From NCBI GenBank assembly GCA_963971425.1, contig OZ020514.1, positions 18,139,406 through 18,203,405 on the forward strand: 64,000 nucleotides of DNA, written 5' to 3'. Source of the DNA: Bryoerythrophyllum caledonicum. Its lineage: Eukaryota > Streptophyta > Bryopsida > Pottiales > Pottiaceae. Each line of letters opens with the position of its first letter. Position 1 is the stretch's first letter. Shown here in pieces: positions 1 to 11,700 of this stretch. A model generated the notes under the pieces. It saw nothing but the letters and a program-made list of their open reading frames with translations. It was not told the DNA's origin and did no database searches. The position numbers and the translations under genes are program-made.

Positions 1-429
1 CACCAAGAACATTGTTGATGTCATAATTTTTTTCTTTATGTCGGCATCGATTTTCATAGACTCTTCTTTTCAGTGCAGACGTCATTTCTCTGTACCTCAA
101 AGTCCCGAACGTTTTCATTTTTGCTCGTATACGCGCGGGATATGGCCAATGCACTTGCGGCCTCGAATTCCCCACCTATTTGTTCTCGTCTTAAAAGGCA
201 ACGTTTTAATCCAACAGTTTATAAATTTCTAGACATTTGGGCCCAGGAAGATAATGACTTCAACACTCTCTATGGGTCTGATAGATACTCTGCAAGCAAA
301 TCTTAGCATCGTGGTTATTATAAACATTATAGTTTTGCATTTTGTGACTCAATATTCATACAAGTTGTTTCTGGCTTTTATCTGAAGTTTGCCTTTTTTA
401 AATTGAAATGAAATATCATCAAAAGGAGA

Positions 430-562
430 ATACCTAAACCAAGAACCCTAAACCCTGAACCCTAAACTTGAACCAAAATTTTGAATCCTAAATCCTAAAC
501 CCTAAATCCTAAACCCTAAACTCTAAAACCTAAAACCTAATCCTAACATTGAGCTTTACCCT
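430..562. repeat. Degenerate telomere-like CCCTAAA repeats
   Basis: A run of imperfect CCCTAAA, CCTAAAC and CCCTGAA units. It matches the plant-type telomere heptamer but is interrupted and diverged, so it is interstitial rather than a chromosome end. The preceding 429 bases hold nothing I can assign. Confidence 0.7.
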
Positions 563-1185
563 AACCCTTAATACTACAATTATTGTGAATACTGGTCGCA
601 TGTGCGAGTATATTTGATGTATGTACTCTTCTTAATTTAGTCGATCGGGAAGTATTTGATTCAATTTCCCGCCGAGATTTCAAATTTGCACTTTCTAAGG
701 GGCTCTGGAAAAATTTCACCCCGCCATTTTTGAAATCATAGCTGCAATTGAAACGGTCGTGTGTCCGTGATTGACCTCGGCGAACGTCCCGAGTTTCTTC
801 ATTTCTTTTCTTCTCAATTTGGTTATTGTGCAAGGCTGGTGGGTGGGAGGCTTGGGGGTGGTACAACTGTGGGAGGTTCAGGAGGGCAGCATTTATAGGT
901 TGCGCACGGTTGAGCAGGGCGCTTGCGCGAGGCAACAACGCACCGGTTGTCTACTTCATAAGGTAAACAAAGTATACTTCTTGCATTCTCCATGTATTCT
1001 AGCAATTAGGATGTGACAGTGATGCTTATTGCTCTAATTCCAGTTACTAATGTCATTTTGAAATGTCACTACAAGTTTCTCGATTACTAACGCAAAGATA
1101 TGGGTTCTAATATACAGAAAGGCAGATTTTTAGGCTAAAGAGTTTGTCTATAATATGCCCGAAAATGACAGCAATAATCACAGAA
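563..1185. other. Spacer without a recognisable gene
   Basis: Short ORFs on both strands show no family motif. A block near 660-690 (CAATTTCCCGCCGAG and following) faintly resembles sequence near 16085 upstream of the second DUF7869 copy. This may be a remnant of a shared 5' flank, but the match is weak. Confidence 0.35.
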
Positions 1186-1189
1186 GGAC

Positions 1190-1690
1190 ATTTTAGCTCG
1201 AACCGAGCTAAAGTGTCAGACCTTATTATCAACGGCAATTTCGCTCGACTCGAGCTAAACTGCCATACCATGTTATAAACCACAATTAAGCTCAAATGGA
1301 GCCAAACTGTCATACTTTATTACCAACGACAATTTAGCACGACTTGAGCTAAACTGCCATACCATATTATTAACCACAGTTTAGCTCGACTCAAGCTAAA
1401 CTATCATACCTTATTTTCTATAACAGTTTAGCTCGACTCGAGCAAAATTGTCATACCGTTTGATGTTCAACATTTCAGCTTGTGTCGAGCTGAAACGTCA
1501 TTGTCAAGGGTGTGATTATTTCATATTCGCATAAAAAGTGTTGATATGAAATTATATTCTTGTCATATAATACCATTTGAGTTTACCTCGAGTCGAGCTA
1601 AATTTGCATATTCTACAATGTCAATTCAGTTGAATGCAAGTTATTTTTCAAGCGCATGACCTTACCTCGATTCGAGCTTAATTACCCACT
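1190..1690. repeat. Palindromic minisatellite, TTTAGCTCGA/TCGAGCTAAA
   Basis: Units of roughly 65 bp each carry the inverted pair TAGCTCGA...TCGAGCTAAA followed by CTGTCATACC. About five units lie between 1190 and 1460, with scattered degenerate copies to 1690. The centre is often the perfect palindrome GCTCGACTCGAGC or a one-base variant. The array ends about 90 bp before the start of the DUF7869 relic. Confidence 0.75.
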
Positions 1691-1782
1691 TCATATGCTT
1701 GTGCATTGATGTCCATTCCTATAAGGTATTCACCCATACTTATTGGAAGGATTATCTAATATTTATTTCATTGGAATGCAAG

Positions 1783-4580
1783 ATGTCGTCCTTGGAGGAC
1801 GACGATGTTTATGTTGACGCTCCCGTGAACCTAGACATTCCTGACTTTGATGTTATTCCTCGCCGTCTGTGGGTCGGGATGACTGTTTTGCTTCACAATG
1901 GTTCGGGTGTTCGCATTGCGGAGGGCTTGGTTCGCAATGTCCGGTCCAGTGCAATTCTAGGTTCTTATAGTCCTTTTGGAGATTTTAATGTTGTAGTACA
2001 GGTGTCCAATACTTTTGTAGAGGAGGAAGCTCCCGATAAATGGAGGTACTCATTTAATTCTTGGCCAATTCAACTAGTCTTTTTAAACGGTGTGAGTCTC
2101 TTCCATCATTGCCTTAGGGACGTTTACAATGTCTGGTTGGTTGAGCGTAACAGACCTCTAGGTGGGAGCTCCCGTTCATACGACAATTCCTCAAGGAATA
2201 CACGTCCAACAATGTCTAGGAATGTTGAATTCCTCATGACCCCTCATTCCATTAAAGCAGTTGCGAGCAATAGTTGTTGCATTCAAAATTGTGTCCAACA
2301 CTGCCCTAGAGATAAAATAAAAGTCCTCCAGACGCGCTTGTAGAGTGAGACCACCGTGGAGTTTTGAAATCATATCAAACTCGATGTTCACAGACAGTTT
2401 CATAGAAACGCTGCGGGTAGGAAGGTTGTGACCCTAGAGGGTGTGGACGTTTTGCCCATGTCTGGATGAAAATCATGGGTGTAAGTTTGAGTACTTTCTA
2501 TAGAAATGTGAAGGACGTTGCCGTTGGTCATGCGGCTCAACACCACGGAAATACTAGTTTGCGTAAGCCTAGAGGTCATACAGTTGTGGCTACTGCCGCT
2601 CTTGGAGCCATCCTCGATAGACATGCGGACCACATGCCTCACAGGTCTCGTGTTCTCCTATCTGGCAAGAAGGTTGAGGCAAAGGTCCTCTCTGCAAGTT
2701 TTAAGTGGAAAGATCACATACTCCTCTTGATGATCATCTGGTTGACTGTGGATTGCCGCCAATCTCAACCTCAAACTTGAGTAAGATTTGGCGACTAAGC
2801 TTCCCTGAGTACTATGCCAAGAAAGGAGAAGACAACTTTGTCCATTGTTCTACGTGTGACAAATACCAGAATCAGAAGAAGCTTACTCAACCAGGAACAC
2901 AAGCATCATTGCTATGGCAGAAGAAGATGTAGGTCCACATCGATTTTTCTTTCGTACATCGGGACTTGTACTACCATTATGGCCATTACGGCCTTGATTT
3001 ATACTCCCATGATGCCAATTACACGGTCGGGTCGTTTGCAAAACTATTGCGTGACCTAGAGGCGCCTCCGAAATCATCACCCGCCAACTCTTTCCAGAAT
3101 CTAGTTCTCATCTATTGTATGCGGCGATATTACGGGGTGCAGAGATGTGTTTGGATCTATTAAGGCAGATTCCACATATCCCAGTTCCAGAGAGGCCTTT
3201 GCTTCTAATATTGAACGTGCAAATGGACAATGATGTTGATGATAACAAAAATAGATTTTTTAATCTATTTTTGGTCTCTCCTAGTTGCAAAACGCATCTT
3301 CCGCAAGGTATATGTTAATTTCATGCTAGTTGGTCACATACATGATGATATAGATGTTTTATTTGGACGTTGGAGTAAGACACTAAGGAAGGAGAGTTTT
3401 CCAACCATTCCTTTGCTCATGAGGTCGTTCATGAAAAATGAGAGTGTTCCCACAATCTCGCATCTCATCCAAGAGGTTCCTGACTTTAAGAAGTTCATTG
3501 GGGATATGATTGCAGTCGGTGATGAAGCTTTGCAGGGTCATACAAAGGCTCATTTGTTCAAGTTTTTTCTGGACTCAAGTGTTTGTCCGGTAATGAAGTA
3601 TAAAATCCTTTGTCATGATGAGGATTGGCTTCCTAAGGGAGGAGAAGGTAGTGGCATCAAATTGTGGAAGGAGGATTGTGAAGAAAGAACTTTATGCCCT
3701 CGCGGAGAACCCGATGTATTAAAGCCTTTTACAATGCGGCATCTCCATGAGGTGGTGAAGGGACTTTCAGGATTCGTTGATCACTGGAAGCAATCATCGC
3801 GGGAGTCTGTTGAAGCTAGATCACGTCTTGGAACGCCCATGTCATTGGAAGACGGCTTTCAGCCAATGACGCAAATTGCCCATGCCATTGAAGATGAGTT
3901 CTCAGCGGAGGGAGAGGTTCGCGAGGAGTACCGCGAAGATAATGTCGTGTAAAGAAAGATCGATAACCACAACAGATTGAAAGTCCTAACCAACATCAAA
4001 TAAACGAAAAACATACTCTAACATAAGTATATGTAATACACCCTCAAGGAATGGATAGCAAATCACTAAATAGTCAAGCGTCTCGCACGCCACGAAGGGA
4101 GAATCAACGAGTGCAAGTAGTAGTAGAAGAATGCGGAGTCTTCACTAATGAAATCACATCACTTACAAGCAAAGGAACTCACTAACACTCTCTAACTCAC
4201 TCACAAAGCTTGACTTGACAAAGACGTCAAGTCAAGGACAAGTGCGGCACTATACGCACACACGTGCAACCCTAAGTGGATGAAAGTCATCCACGGATGA
4301 ATAGGGTGCGCCGCCATATGTCCCTAAACACACGTAGATTAGTGACAAACTAATCTACGCTAAAACTACGATACGGAGAGGCCCTCGACGCCACGTTCCG
4401 TGACAATGAGCATTTTGTTGGCCAAAGACGCGATCATCCACCTCCTTCTTTTAGATTTGGTCGTGATCTTTTTGCTCGCTATTTTGTTGCATTGTGGCCT
4501 TATGATGGAATCGAGCGCCCATTTTGGATTGGTGAAGCAATTTCAGATCCTAACTCTAACCCGGATATGCCAAACACCGT
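1783..4580 (+). pseudogene. DUF7869-type transposase-like gene, broken copy 1
   Basis: Fragments in three frames align in order with the fuller copy at 17.5-21.0 kb. They include an acidic N-terminus (MSSLEDDDVYVD), the ADHMPHRSR segment near 2620, a CSTCDKY segment near 2850, the NVQMDND...DNKNRFF block near 3220 and the VGHIHDDIDVLFGRW block near 3330-3370. The last two are the LDN and H-x-H-E/D-D-I-D motifs typical of DUF7869 proteins, which look like RNase H-fold DDE transposases (family knowledge plus inference). A final piece at 4400-4580 (FGRDLF..., RPFWIGEAISD) matches the C-terminal region of copy 2. Frameshifts occur near 2700 and 3160, and 3953-4400 does not align. The intron present in copy 2 is absent here. 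Clearly dead. Confidence 0.7.
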
Positions 4581-5639
4581 GTGACAAAACCGGCAACTGC
4601 TCTCGTTTGAGAGAAGAACTAGACAGAACACAGTCTAACATGAATTCAATGTTTCTCGGAATGGCGCAACTCCATACCACAACATTAGCCTTACTCCACA
4701 ACCAATGCAAAAACGGAACACACACTATAAGAAACCCGTGTTTTTTGTTATGTCATTAATCATGTCAGCGTGTTTTTTTGATGTCTTGGAGCTAGCCAGT
4801 AATGTCCCCGTGAACGTGAGGATGTCCACGCATCAATAATGAACAGTGGAGGTGGGAGGGTCCCGAAACGCGCGTGCGAAATAGGAGACGCGACGATGTC
4901 TCCAACAACGCGCCCGTCTCCGAGGACGTCATCGAGGACATCTTGGGTGACGCAAAACTGCCACGCTGGCAGCAGACAAGCGTTTCACCTGGGGTAAGAA
5001 TGTCGAAGTTACTGTTGTCCAAGGTAGAAAGCAGCCCAACGTTAAAAAAACAACGAAACGGGCAGCGGTCTGCAAGAGGAGAAAAAAAAGGCATGAGCCT
5101 TGTAAAACTAGATTTTTTTTTTTTAAAATTAAAAAAATGAAGTATATAAAATTGAAGAATATTCTGATTATATTTATTAACTTTGATCCTCTGAAATTTT
5201 TTATTTGTCCACTTCGTATCAAAATGGTTTCCAAAATAAAATTTAATTTTAAATATTAAAAATACAAAATATTAATTAATATTATAATAATATTTTATAA
5301 AAACTGATTATTCTGTAATTAAAGCGGACATATTAAATTCAGTACTGTATATTTAAATATTAAATTATATTTATTAATTAATATAATATTAAATTGCCAC
5401 TTTTCTACCAAAACCCGAATTATAAGGAATTTAGGGTGATTTTGTAAAGTCCTTGGTGGCTTACCCATGTGGACATATTATATATTTTGTAGTTTACAGC
5501 ACTTCATCTACATGGCAAACACAATTCCATGTCGGACAAGGTGACACGTCATTCTGTGTATAGGTCCACGTCACTTGAGACATCCAATTGAAGATGTCTC
5601 GAGTAATGTCTACATGTCTTTGAGGACATCTCACAGAGA

Positions 5640-5735
5640 CGTCTTTGAAAACATCAGTAGTGTTTGGCAAAACATTGACATGTCCTGGAAAACATCGACA
5701 TGTCCTGGAAAACATCATCGTGTCTTGCAAAACAT
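5640..5735. repeat. Short direct repeats within the CACTA element
   Basis: Near-identical units of GACATGTCCTGGAAAACATC repeat two to four times. A similar run of TATTCATGTCTTGTACAAC occurs at 6318-6390. They fit the subterminal repeat pattern of the element. Confidence 0.6.
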
Positions 5736-5924
5736 AACCATCAAGTAGGATGAATTTCGTCAAGTTCATTGGATGAATAGAGGCGGCGAGGGTTAGCTGC
5801 TCCAGCCATAGTTAGGTCATGAGGCGGCTAGGGTTAGCTGCTGCAGCCATAGTTAGGTCATGAGACCTTTAAGTAGAATTTGAGGTTGCACAAAGCTCAC
5901 TTTGGCCTTCATTTCTCCAAGTAG

Positions 5925-6110
5925 TTAGAGTTTAGAATGTAGAGGTTGGAGTTTTAGAGTGTAGACTGAGTTTATAAGTTAGAATGTTAGAGTTTAGAGT
6001 GTAGAGGTTAGAGTTTTGAGTGTAGAGGTAAGAGTTTAGAGTGTAGAGGTTAGAGTTTTGAGTGTAGAGGTTAGAGTTTAGAGTGTAGAGGTTAGAGGTG
6101 CAGTGTTAGA
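5925..6110. repeat. GTTAGAGTTTAGAGTGTAGAG minisatellite
   Basis: Tandem units of about 20-24 bp built on GTTAGAGTTTAGAGTGTAG fill the centre of the CACTA element. They have no coding potential. Confidence 0.8.
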
Positions 6111-7083
6111 CATGCAATGTGCTGTGAGCGACATATAGACGTGACCATGTTGTAGAAGACGTATGCCGCAACACTGAGGAAACGCAGGGACGTCTTTTGA
6201 AACATCTCCGTGTCTATGGAGACATATTTTAAATTGCGTGTATATCATATTACCACATTTGCAAGTAGGCCAGTAAGCATGAATTTGGATGAATGTACAT
6301 GTTACATGTAAGATGAGGTATTCATGTCTTGTATTCATGTCTTGTACAACATATTCATGTCTTGTACAACGTATTCATGTCTTGTACAACATCTCTCAAT
6401 GTCCCTCCAAAACACCATCACATACACAGCGTCAGCAATACCATGAATCAGGGGATGTCACGTCAGACATGCATAAGTTCTTTGAGACGTCAGGATGACA
6501 CCCTCATTGCCGACGACCATGGGTCGGCAACGTATTGGAGGACGCGATCATGTCCATCGCCACGTCCTCTAGGACATGACGATGTTCAACAAAATCAACA
6601 TCAAAATCCAGGTAGCGTTGACGTAGACGTCGAGCAGGACATCTCCACGTCAACCCGGGACGTCTTAAAAAACACAGCCATGTTACCAATGACGTCCCCG
6701 CAAACACGAATCTGAAAAAAAAACCACGCAAATCTCTGCTGACGTGGCCTGCCACGTCACTCTTTCCCGGATCCAGGTCAGACGCCACGTCAGATTCCAC
6801 GTCACCATTGGATTGGATGAAATTCCCGGCCATGTGGCACTGCCCGTCATCGTGCCGCTTAGGTGTCGTCTACATGGCGCCCAGTTGGCACCATTTCCAG
6901 CCTCTCAAAATCTCCGAAAATCGTCCATGTCGCAAGGATGTCCTCGCGTTTTTGGTGATGTCTCCACGCGTTATAGCGTGTTACACACGTTGGTACGTCA
7001 GAGGGATGTAAATTTGGATGTCTACATGTCTCCTGGAACATGATTCAGGACGTGACAAAAAACACGGGTTTCTTGTAGTGACA

Positions 7084-7264
7084 GTCGGGTCTAGGGATAC
7101 AACCGCAACCGCTATCAGTTCTGTGGACCAAAAATCCATTCAAGTCCAGGACGACCGTGTACCTCGGATCCATTATCTTTGTAGAGTGAGGGGCGACAGT
7201 CAAAGCGGGTGGAGGTATTTCAGCTGCAGCAAACCAAAGAGCAAGCGTTAGTAGAGAGCAAAGG
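7084..7264. other. Spacer after the CACTA element
   Basis: A short plus-strand ORF (7018-7251) spans this stretch but begins inside the CACTA end, so it is unlikely to be a gene. It could be residual 3' sequence of DUF7869 copy 1, but I could not align it. Confidence 0.3.
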
Positions 7265-7446
7265 ACATCGAAAGATCTTCCTATCTAGCAATATAGAGCA
7301 CCAAAAGGAGAAGGTTCGGACATCAAAAGATCTTCCTATCAAGATCTATAAAGCACCAAATGAAGGAGGCGAGGACATCAGAAGATCTTCCCATCTAGAT
7401 ATATAGAGCACCAAGAAGGCGATGACATCAGAAGATATTCCGATCT
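7265..7446. repeat. Four AGATCT/ATAT-centred palindromes
   Basis: Copies lie near 7267-7286, 7321-7340, 7377-7397 and 7426-7445. They vary around CATCGAAAGATCTTCCTATC, with half-sites GATCGAA and TCCTATC and a central AGATCT (one copy has GATATT). They belong to the same family as the copies in the introns of the adjacent minus-strand gene, in keeping with this being intronic or 3'-flanking sequence of that gene. Confidence 0.75.
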
Positions 7447-8334
7447 ACCGAAACATCGCAAAAAGAGGAGAGTAGTGAAGGTAGAGCGGCCTCCAAGAGA
7501 TGTACCTTCAATAGAGGGTCGACCACCAGAATGGGCACCGCAGCGTGCATTCATCTCCCCAACAGCAGCTTCATCATGAAGCAACTCCAAGTCGACCCTG
7601 TAATCCTGGCTAAACTTCAGTGAGTCTGAATCTGCATCATTGACCGCAGACTTCAATACGTTCGCAGGAGGACTGAAGGCCTGCAGAGATTCGCTGGCCT
7701 CATCGAATATCCCAGCCAACAATTCTTCGGCAATCTCCACGCCATCTCGGGAAGAAGTCCGAGCTTGAGGAGTTGGAGAAGACGCGGAGCAATCAATAGC
7801 AAGAAGTCTGGCAAGTGTGTGCAACCGAGTGTTGCTCACGATCCGAGATAGTCCCAGTGCAGCGCTGGAACTAGGCTGAGATGATGCATCTACCTCCATT
7901 GGCATCGCGCCGGACATAGGACGCTGAACATCGTCCGATGGAACTTTCGGTGGAGATAAACGTACAATCGGACATGTCACTCTCGTCCTAGAGCCAGATT
8001 TCCCCGGGGTATACTCCGTCGTGTATATAAATACTGGCTTCTTATATTTTGAAACAGTTAGTTTCGGCAACGGCACAACAACTGCCTCGATGTCCTGTGG
8101 CAGCTTTTCAACAAGGGCCTCAACAGAGTTGTCCTCGATGCCTTCATCGACCGTTCCACTCATACCACCGTGCTCGATGTCGGACAACGACGCCACTCCA
8201 TCCATCGCCTCGGTATGAGCAGCAAGACGTACCACCACGTCTTCACCAGTGCATGCACTCACGTCCTGGATATTAGGCCACCGTCGAGCTTTCCAAATGG
8301 AGGGATCCCCCTTCGCACATAACCCCGACGGCAT
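7378..8334 (-). CDS. Uncharacterised ORF, possible further exon of the 8.8-13.4 kb gene
   Basis: An open frame of 318 codons from ATG at 8334. The N-terminal part is ordered (GDPSIWKARRWPNIQDV), followed by an acidic, Ser/Pro-rich stretch. I recognise no domain. The last 30 or so codons run through a palindrome (7426-7445), so the true coding end is probably earlier; a possible splice donor lies near 7500. Palindromes on both sides (8421-8440 and 7265-7446) resemble the intron contents of the upstream gene. It may therefore be a 3' exon of that gene, but no convincing acceptor was found just upstream of 8334. A separate small gene is the alternative. Confidence 0.4.
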   Translation of the reverse strand: MPSGLCAKGDPSIWKARRWPNIQDVSACTGEDVVVRLAAHTEAMDGVASLSDIEHGGMSGTVDEGIEDNSVEALVEKLPQDIEAVVVPLPKLTVSKYKKPVFIYTTEYTPGKSGSRTRVTCPIVRLSPPKVPSDDVQRPMSGAMPMEVDASSQPSSSAALGLSRIVSNTRLHTLARLLAIDCSASSPTPQARTSSRDGVEIAEELLAGIFDEASESLQAFSPPANVLKSAVNDADSDSLKFSQDYRVDLELLHDEAAVGEMNARCGAHSGGRPSIEGTSLGGRSTFTTLLFLRCFGRSEYLLMSSPSWCSIYLDGKIF

Positions 8335-8420
8335 AGATTTAGGACAGAGAATTAGAACATGATAGAATTAGGGTGCTCAAATTTTCGTATTAGAAACGGG
8401 CAAAGCGTAAGACCAATGTG

Positions 8421-8440
8421 GATCGAAAGATCTTCCTATC
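8421..8440. repeat. Palindrome GATCGAAAGATCTTCCTATC
   Basis: A single copy of the mixed half-site form, between the end of the exon at 8777 and the ORF at 8334. Confidence 0.8.
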
Positions 8441-8776
8441 CTCCAGTACTCACTGAGAAATGAATGATCCTCCAATCCACAAAGACTAACCGAGGAACTT
8501 CTAAAACAAAAAAATTTACAATAATATACAAAAAAAATTACAATAGTAAACCAAAAAAATTCCCTATTAGATTAAGAGCATCTAAAAAATTGTTAAGAAC
8601 CGTCAGAAGATTAATTGTTCTGGTGATTGAGTTTGGAGTGAGCCGCTGCATCATACTTGAGAACTGTGCGGAGAGGAGCCTTCTCCTACAGGAGCCTGAG
8701 ACGGTACAAACTCGTCATGCTGATGGGGTAGCGGCTCCTTCGAGACTTTCTTCTTTAAGATCATACTCTTTCGAGG

Positions 8777-11700
8777 CTACCGAACTTGGACCTCCACCTC
8801 CTCGTCCTCCGGCTGGTCCTCTGGCTCATCCTCCGGATCATCCTCTCCCTCGTCCTCCCGCTCGTCCTCTGGCTCGTCCTCCCCCTCGTCCTCCCCCTCG
8901 TCCTCCGTGCTCAATTCTTCATCAGATGGCTCTTGTCGACGTTTCATCCGCATCTCCGGGTTGATGTCCTCCTCCTCATCTTCGTTCTCCTGCTCTTCTT
9001 CCTCGTCCTCATTTGCCTCCTCCCTATGCCTTTGCCTAGATGCCACAATCACCTCTTGCTCGTCAGCAAAGACCAAATTCTTACGATTGTGCCCTCTCTT
9101 GGAGGCCCGCTCCTTCTTCCTGGGCTGTCTATCCCTGGGCTCTATCATCATGGGCTCCTTCATCTTGGGCTGCTTCTTCCTCGTTCGTTTCTCTTGTTCT
9201 GGAACTGTTACAGGAGCCACTTTTCGAGAGTCCCAGATACCTGTGGCCGTCCTTATGGCAGCCAGACGTTCGTCCTTCGAATAGACGACCTCGATGACTT
9301 GCGCGCCCTTTGTCTGCAAGCAAAATCGAGCGATACAAATGAGAACCTGGAATGCCAACAAACACAATGCATCAACGAGAAACACACACATCATAGCATA
9401 CCGCGGGGAGATCGAAATATATTCCTATCCACTTACCAAACCAAGCCAGGTTATTGCAGGGCCTCCACCAATGTTCACAATGACATTCTTGGACGCCGCA
9501 AGTGTCCCAACTATATCATCAACCGCGTCGATATTGAAATTTGCCCACTTGAGCTGATTCCACTGCATTGTCGCATTCTTGAAGTCCGATGCGGATACTA
9601 CAGACTTGAATGGCATGTCGTTCCCAAAGAATCGACGAAAGGATGCCGTAGGCTGGCAACCCTGTTCATTCCCATAGACAAAATTGAAGTAGAGAGGAAG
9701 TGTCAGTTCAGGAGTTGGAGGTCTCTTGAAGCCCTCAGTACCCTCCGTGATATATAATGTCGATGAAAAATTCCATGGTTTGATCTGGTGAACCGTCGAA
9801 CCCTTCTCCGCAATAGCATTCGCAACGTCCACCATACCATCCCGGTCGGTGATAAACATGCCAGGATTACGAGCCCTCCGAAATTGATGCTCATCCTTGT
9901 ACTCCATGGCCTGCAAAGTTCTCACGACCCGCTCATAGATCCCGTTGAAATCGGATTCACGGCCAGTATCTCGATCAATGAAGCAGGAAGCAAACACCAC
10001 GTTTGCATCCATCGCCAACCATCCCTTCTCCAATAATGTGGACAAGCGGGTAGACTTCTCAACATCCCCAGTAAGCCTGTCCATGGTGTTGCACGTATAA
10101 AAGACAAAAAACGACTCAACGGCAGTCGACGGCTCGGGCAGACGCTCCTGCGATGAAACTTGCCTCTGCTGATCGAAGAGCAACTTCAGAACGGCTGGAA
10201 AGTCTTCTGGCTTCAAGGATGGCGCCAAGTTATTCCCTCGCTTTGCAAAGAACTTAATGCCACCCTTATCCTTCATCAACCTGTCATACCAAGACTCAAC
10301 GACAAACTCCGAGACCTTGAATTCATTGACCGCAACACCGTACTCCGTCTCCGTGTAAGACACATCCTTCTGAGTCTTTGACTTCAGCGGCTTCGACTTA
10401 AAGTAGTGCTTAAACTCATTTTTGATGAGTCTCTTCTTCTTCTCGATGTTGCACCAGTATTCAAGTCCCTTAAGCACATGAGCCTTCTTCGTGGACTTTG
10501 TCGACTTAATCGAGCACTTCTTTTCCATGACCAGCTTAGCAACTCTGTCAATATCGGTCTCCCACATGGCATATAGCGGCTGAAGATCGGCCTTTCTCAA
10601 GGCCGTACTTTGGTACCGCCTTTGCTTTGCCCTCTCCCTCCTCACCACAGCATCCGCATCATCGGCCTCGTCGGCAGAGTCGCCGTCCGCACCGCCAAGA
10701 AAAGTGCATTGCACCCCGTATGGATCAGGTAGTAGACCACTAATCCAGTTCTCCTGGATGCTAAGCCAGGTCTGATAAACCCGCTCATCAACAAAGTGAA
10801 GCGGCAGTTTTGGCTGACCAGTGGCATCATCTTTTGTGAAGTCATTCTTCGTGAAAACAGCGGGAACCTTATCTAGCCAAGCCTGCACGAAAAAATCGAT
10901 ACAAAAAACATCATCAGAGACTCGGATCGAAGAAAGCACGAGGGTATGATAGGAAGATCTTCCCATCCAGTGAGACGCTGAAGATAGGAAGATCTTTCGA
11001 TCTACAAGAATGATGCAAAGTCTAGAGGCAGAGAAGATAGGAAGATCTTTCGATCTATAAGAATGACGCAAAGTCTAGAGGCAGCGAAGTAAGAGCATAC
11101 GCTAATGCAACGGGGTCAAAAGGTGCATGGGAAAATCCTTAGAATGACAACATCCAATATTAATAACAGACATCAAAGGACACTGCGGATAGAAAGATAT
11201 TTCGATCTCTGTGACCACTACGGTGATTAGAGGACCCTTGGGATAGGAATATATTCCGATCAATTCCGTGGTAAACATCATAACAACGCGGACAAGAAAA
11301 TGCAATTTAACAAATGGTTTCAGACTTACATTGAATTGAGGCGAGTGTGCCAAACCATTTGGAGACGGCTTTGGACACCCCGCCTGGGCCCAGCTCTTCC
11401 GTGCAAGTCCCAGTTGAGTAAGATAGTTGTTCTCCGCCCTAACTCCGGCCAGATCTTGGTTAAGGATTCTTGAGTAATAGATTAACTTCCCAAAGTTGGC
11501 TGGATCTGCCTAAACGATGGTAATTATGAAGCTTTGTGCGTCGGCTAGTTCATCATCACTAAGAGACTTCTTGGCAATAAGGACTTTATGCGCAGCGACG
11601 CAGTGCTGTCCACCGATGATAACGTAGTGCGTATCATCTGTAATGTTCTGTCTTGTCGGCTTTGTCATAAAATACTCGAATATACTATCAACGGGATCCA

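Larger units (their letters stand above)
4723..7080. mobile_element. Non-autonomous CACTA (En/Spm-type) DNA transposon
   Basis: The left end reads CACTATAAGAAACCCGTGTT and the right end, reverse-complemented, reads CACTACAAGAAACCCGTGTT. The terminal inverted repeat continues through GTTTTTTG. Both sides are flanked by the 3-bp duplication ACA (4720-4722 and 7081-7083), as expected for CACTA elements. At 2358 bp it has no transposase ORF. Both subterminal regions are rich in short ACGTC/GACGT and GACATGTC motifs on both strands, the sort of repeated site CACTA transposases bind (family knowledge). The middle is AT-rich (5100-5420) and then minisatellite. It sits just beyond the last recognisable part of DUF7869 copy 1. 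Confidence 0.9.

Noticed and set aside
430-562. A true chromosome end
   Set aside because: The repeats are degenerate, cover only about 130 bp and are followed by ordinary sequence on both sides.
8786-9757. Plus-strand ORF of 323 codons rich in Leu/Val
   Set aside because: It is the complement of the acidic Glu/Asp-repeat exon and of the next exon on the minus strand, whose splice sites and protein-like sequence are much better.
9437-10882. N6/N4 adenine methyltransferase as a firm call for the ParB-like gene
   Set aside because: Only a glycine loop and following acidic strand are visible; no DPPY, NPPY or SPPY catalytic motif was found.
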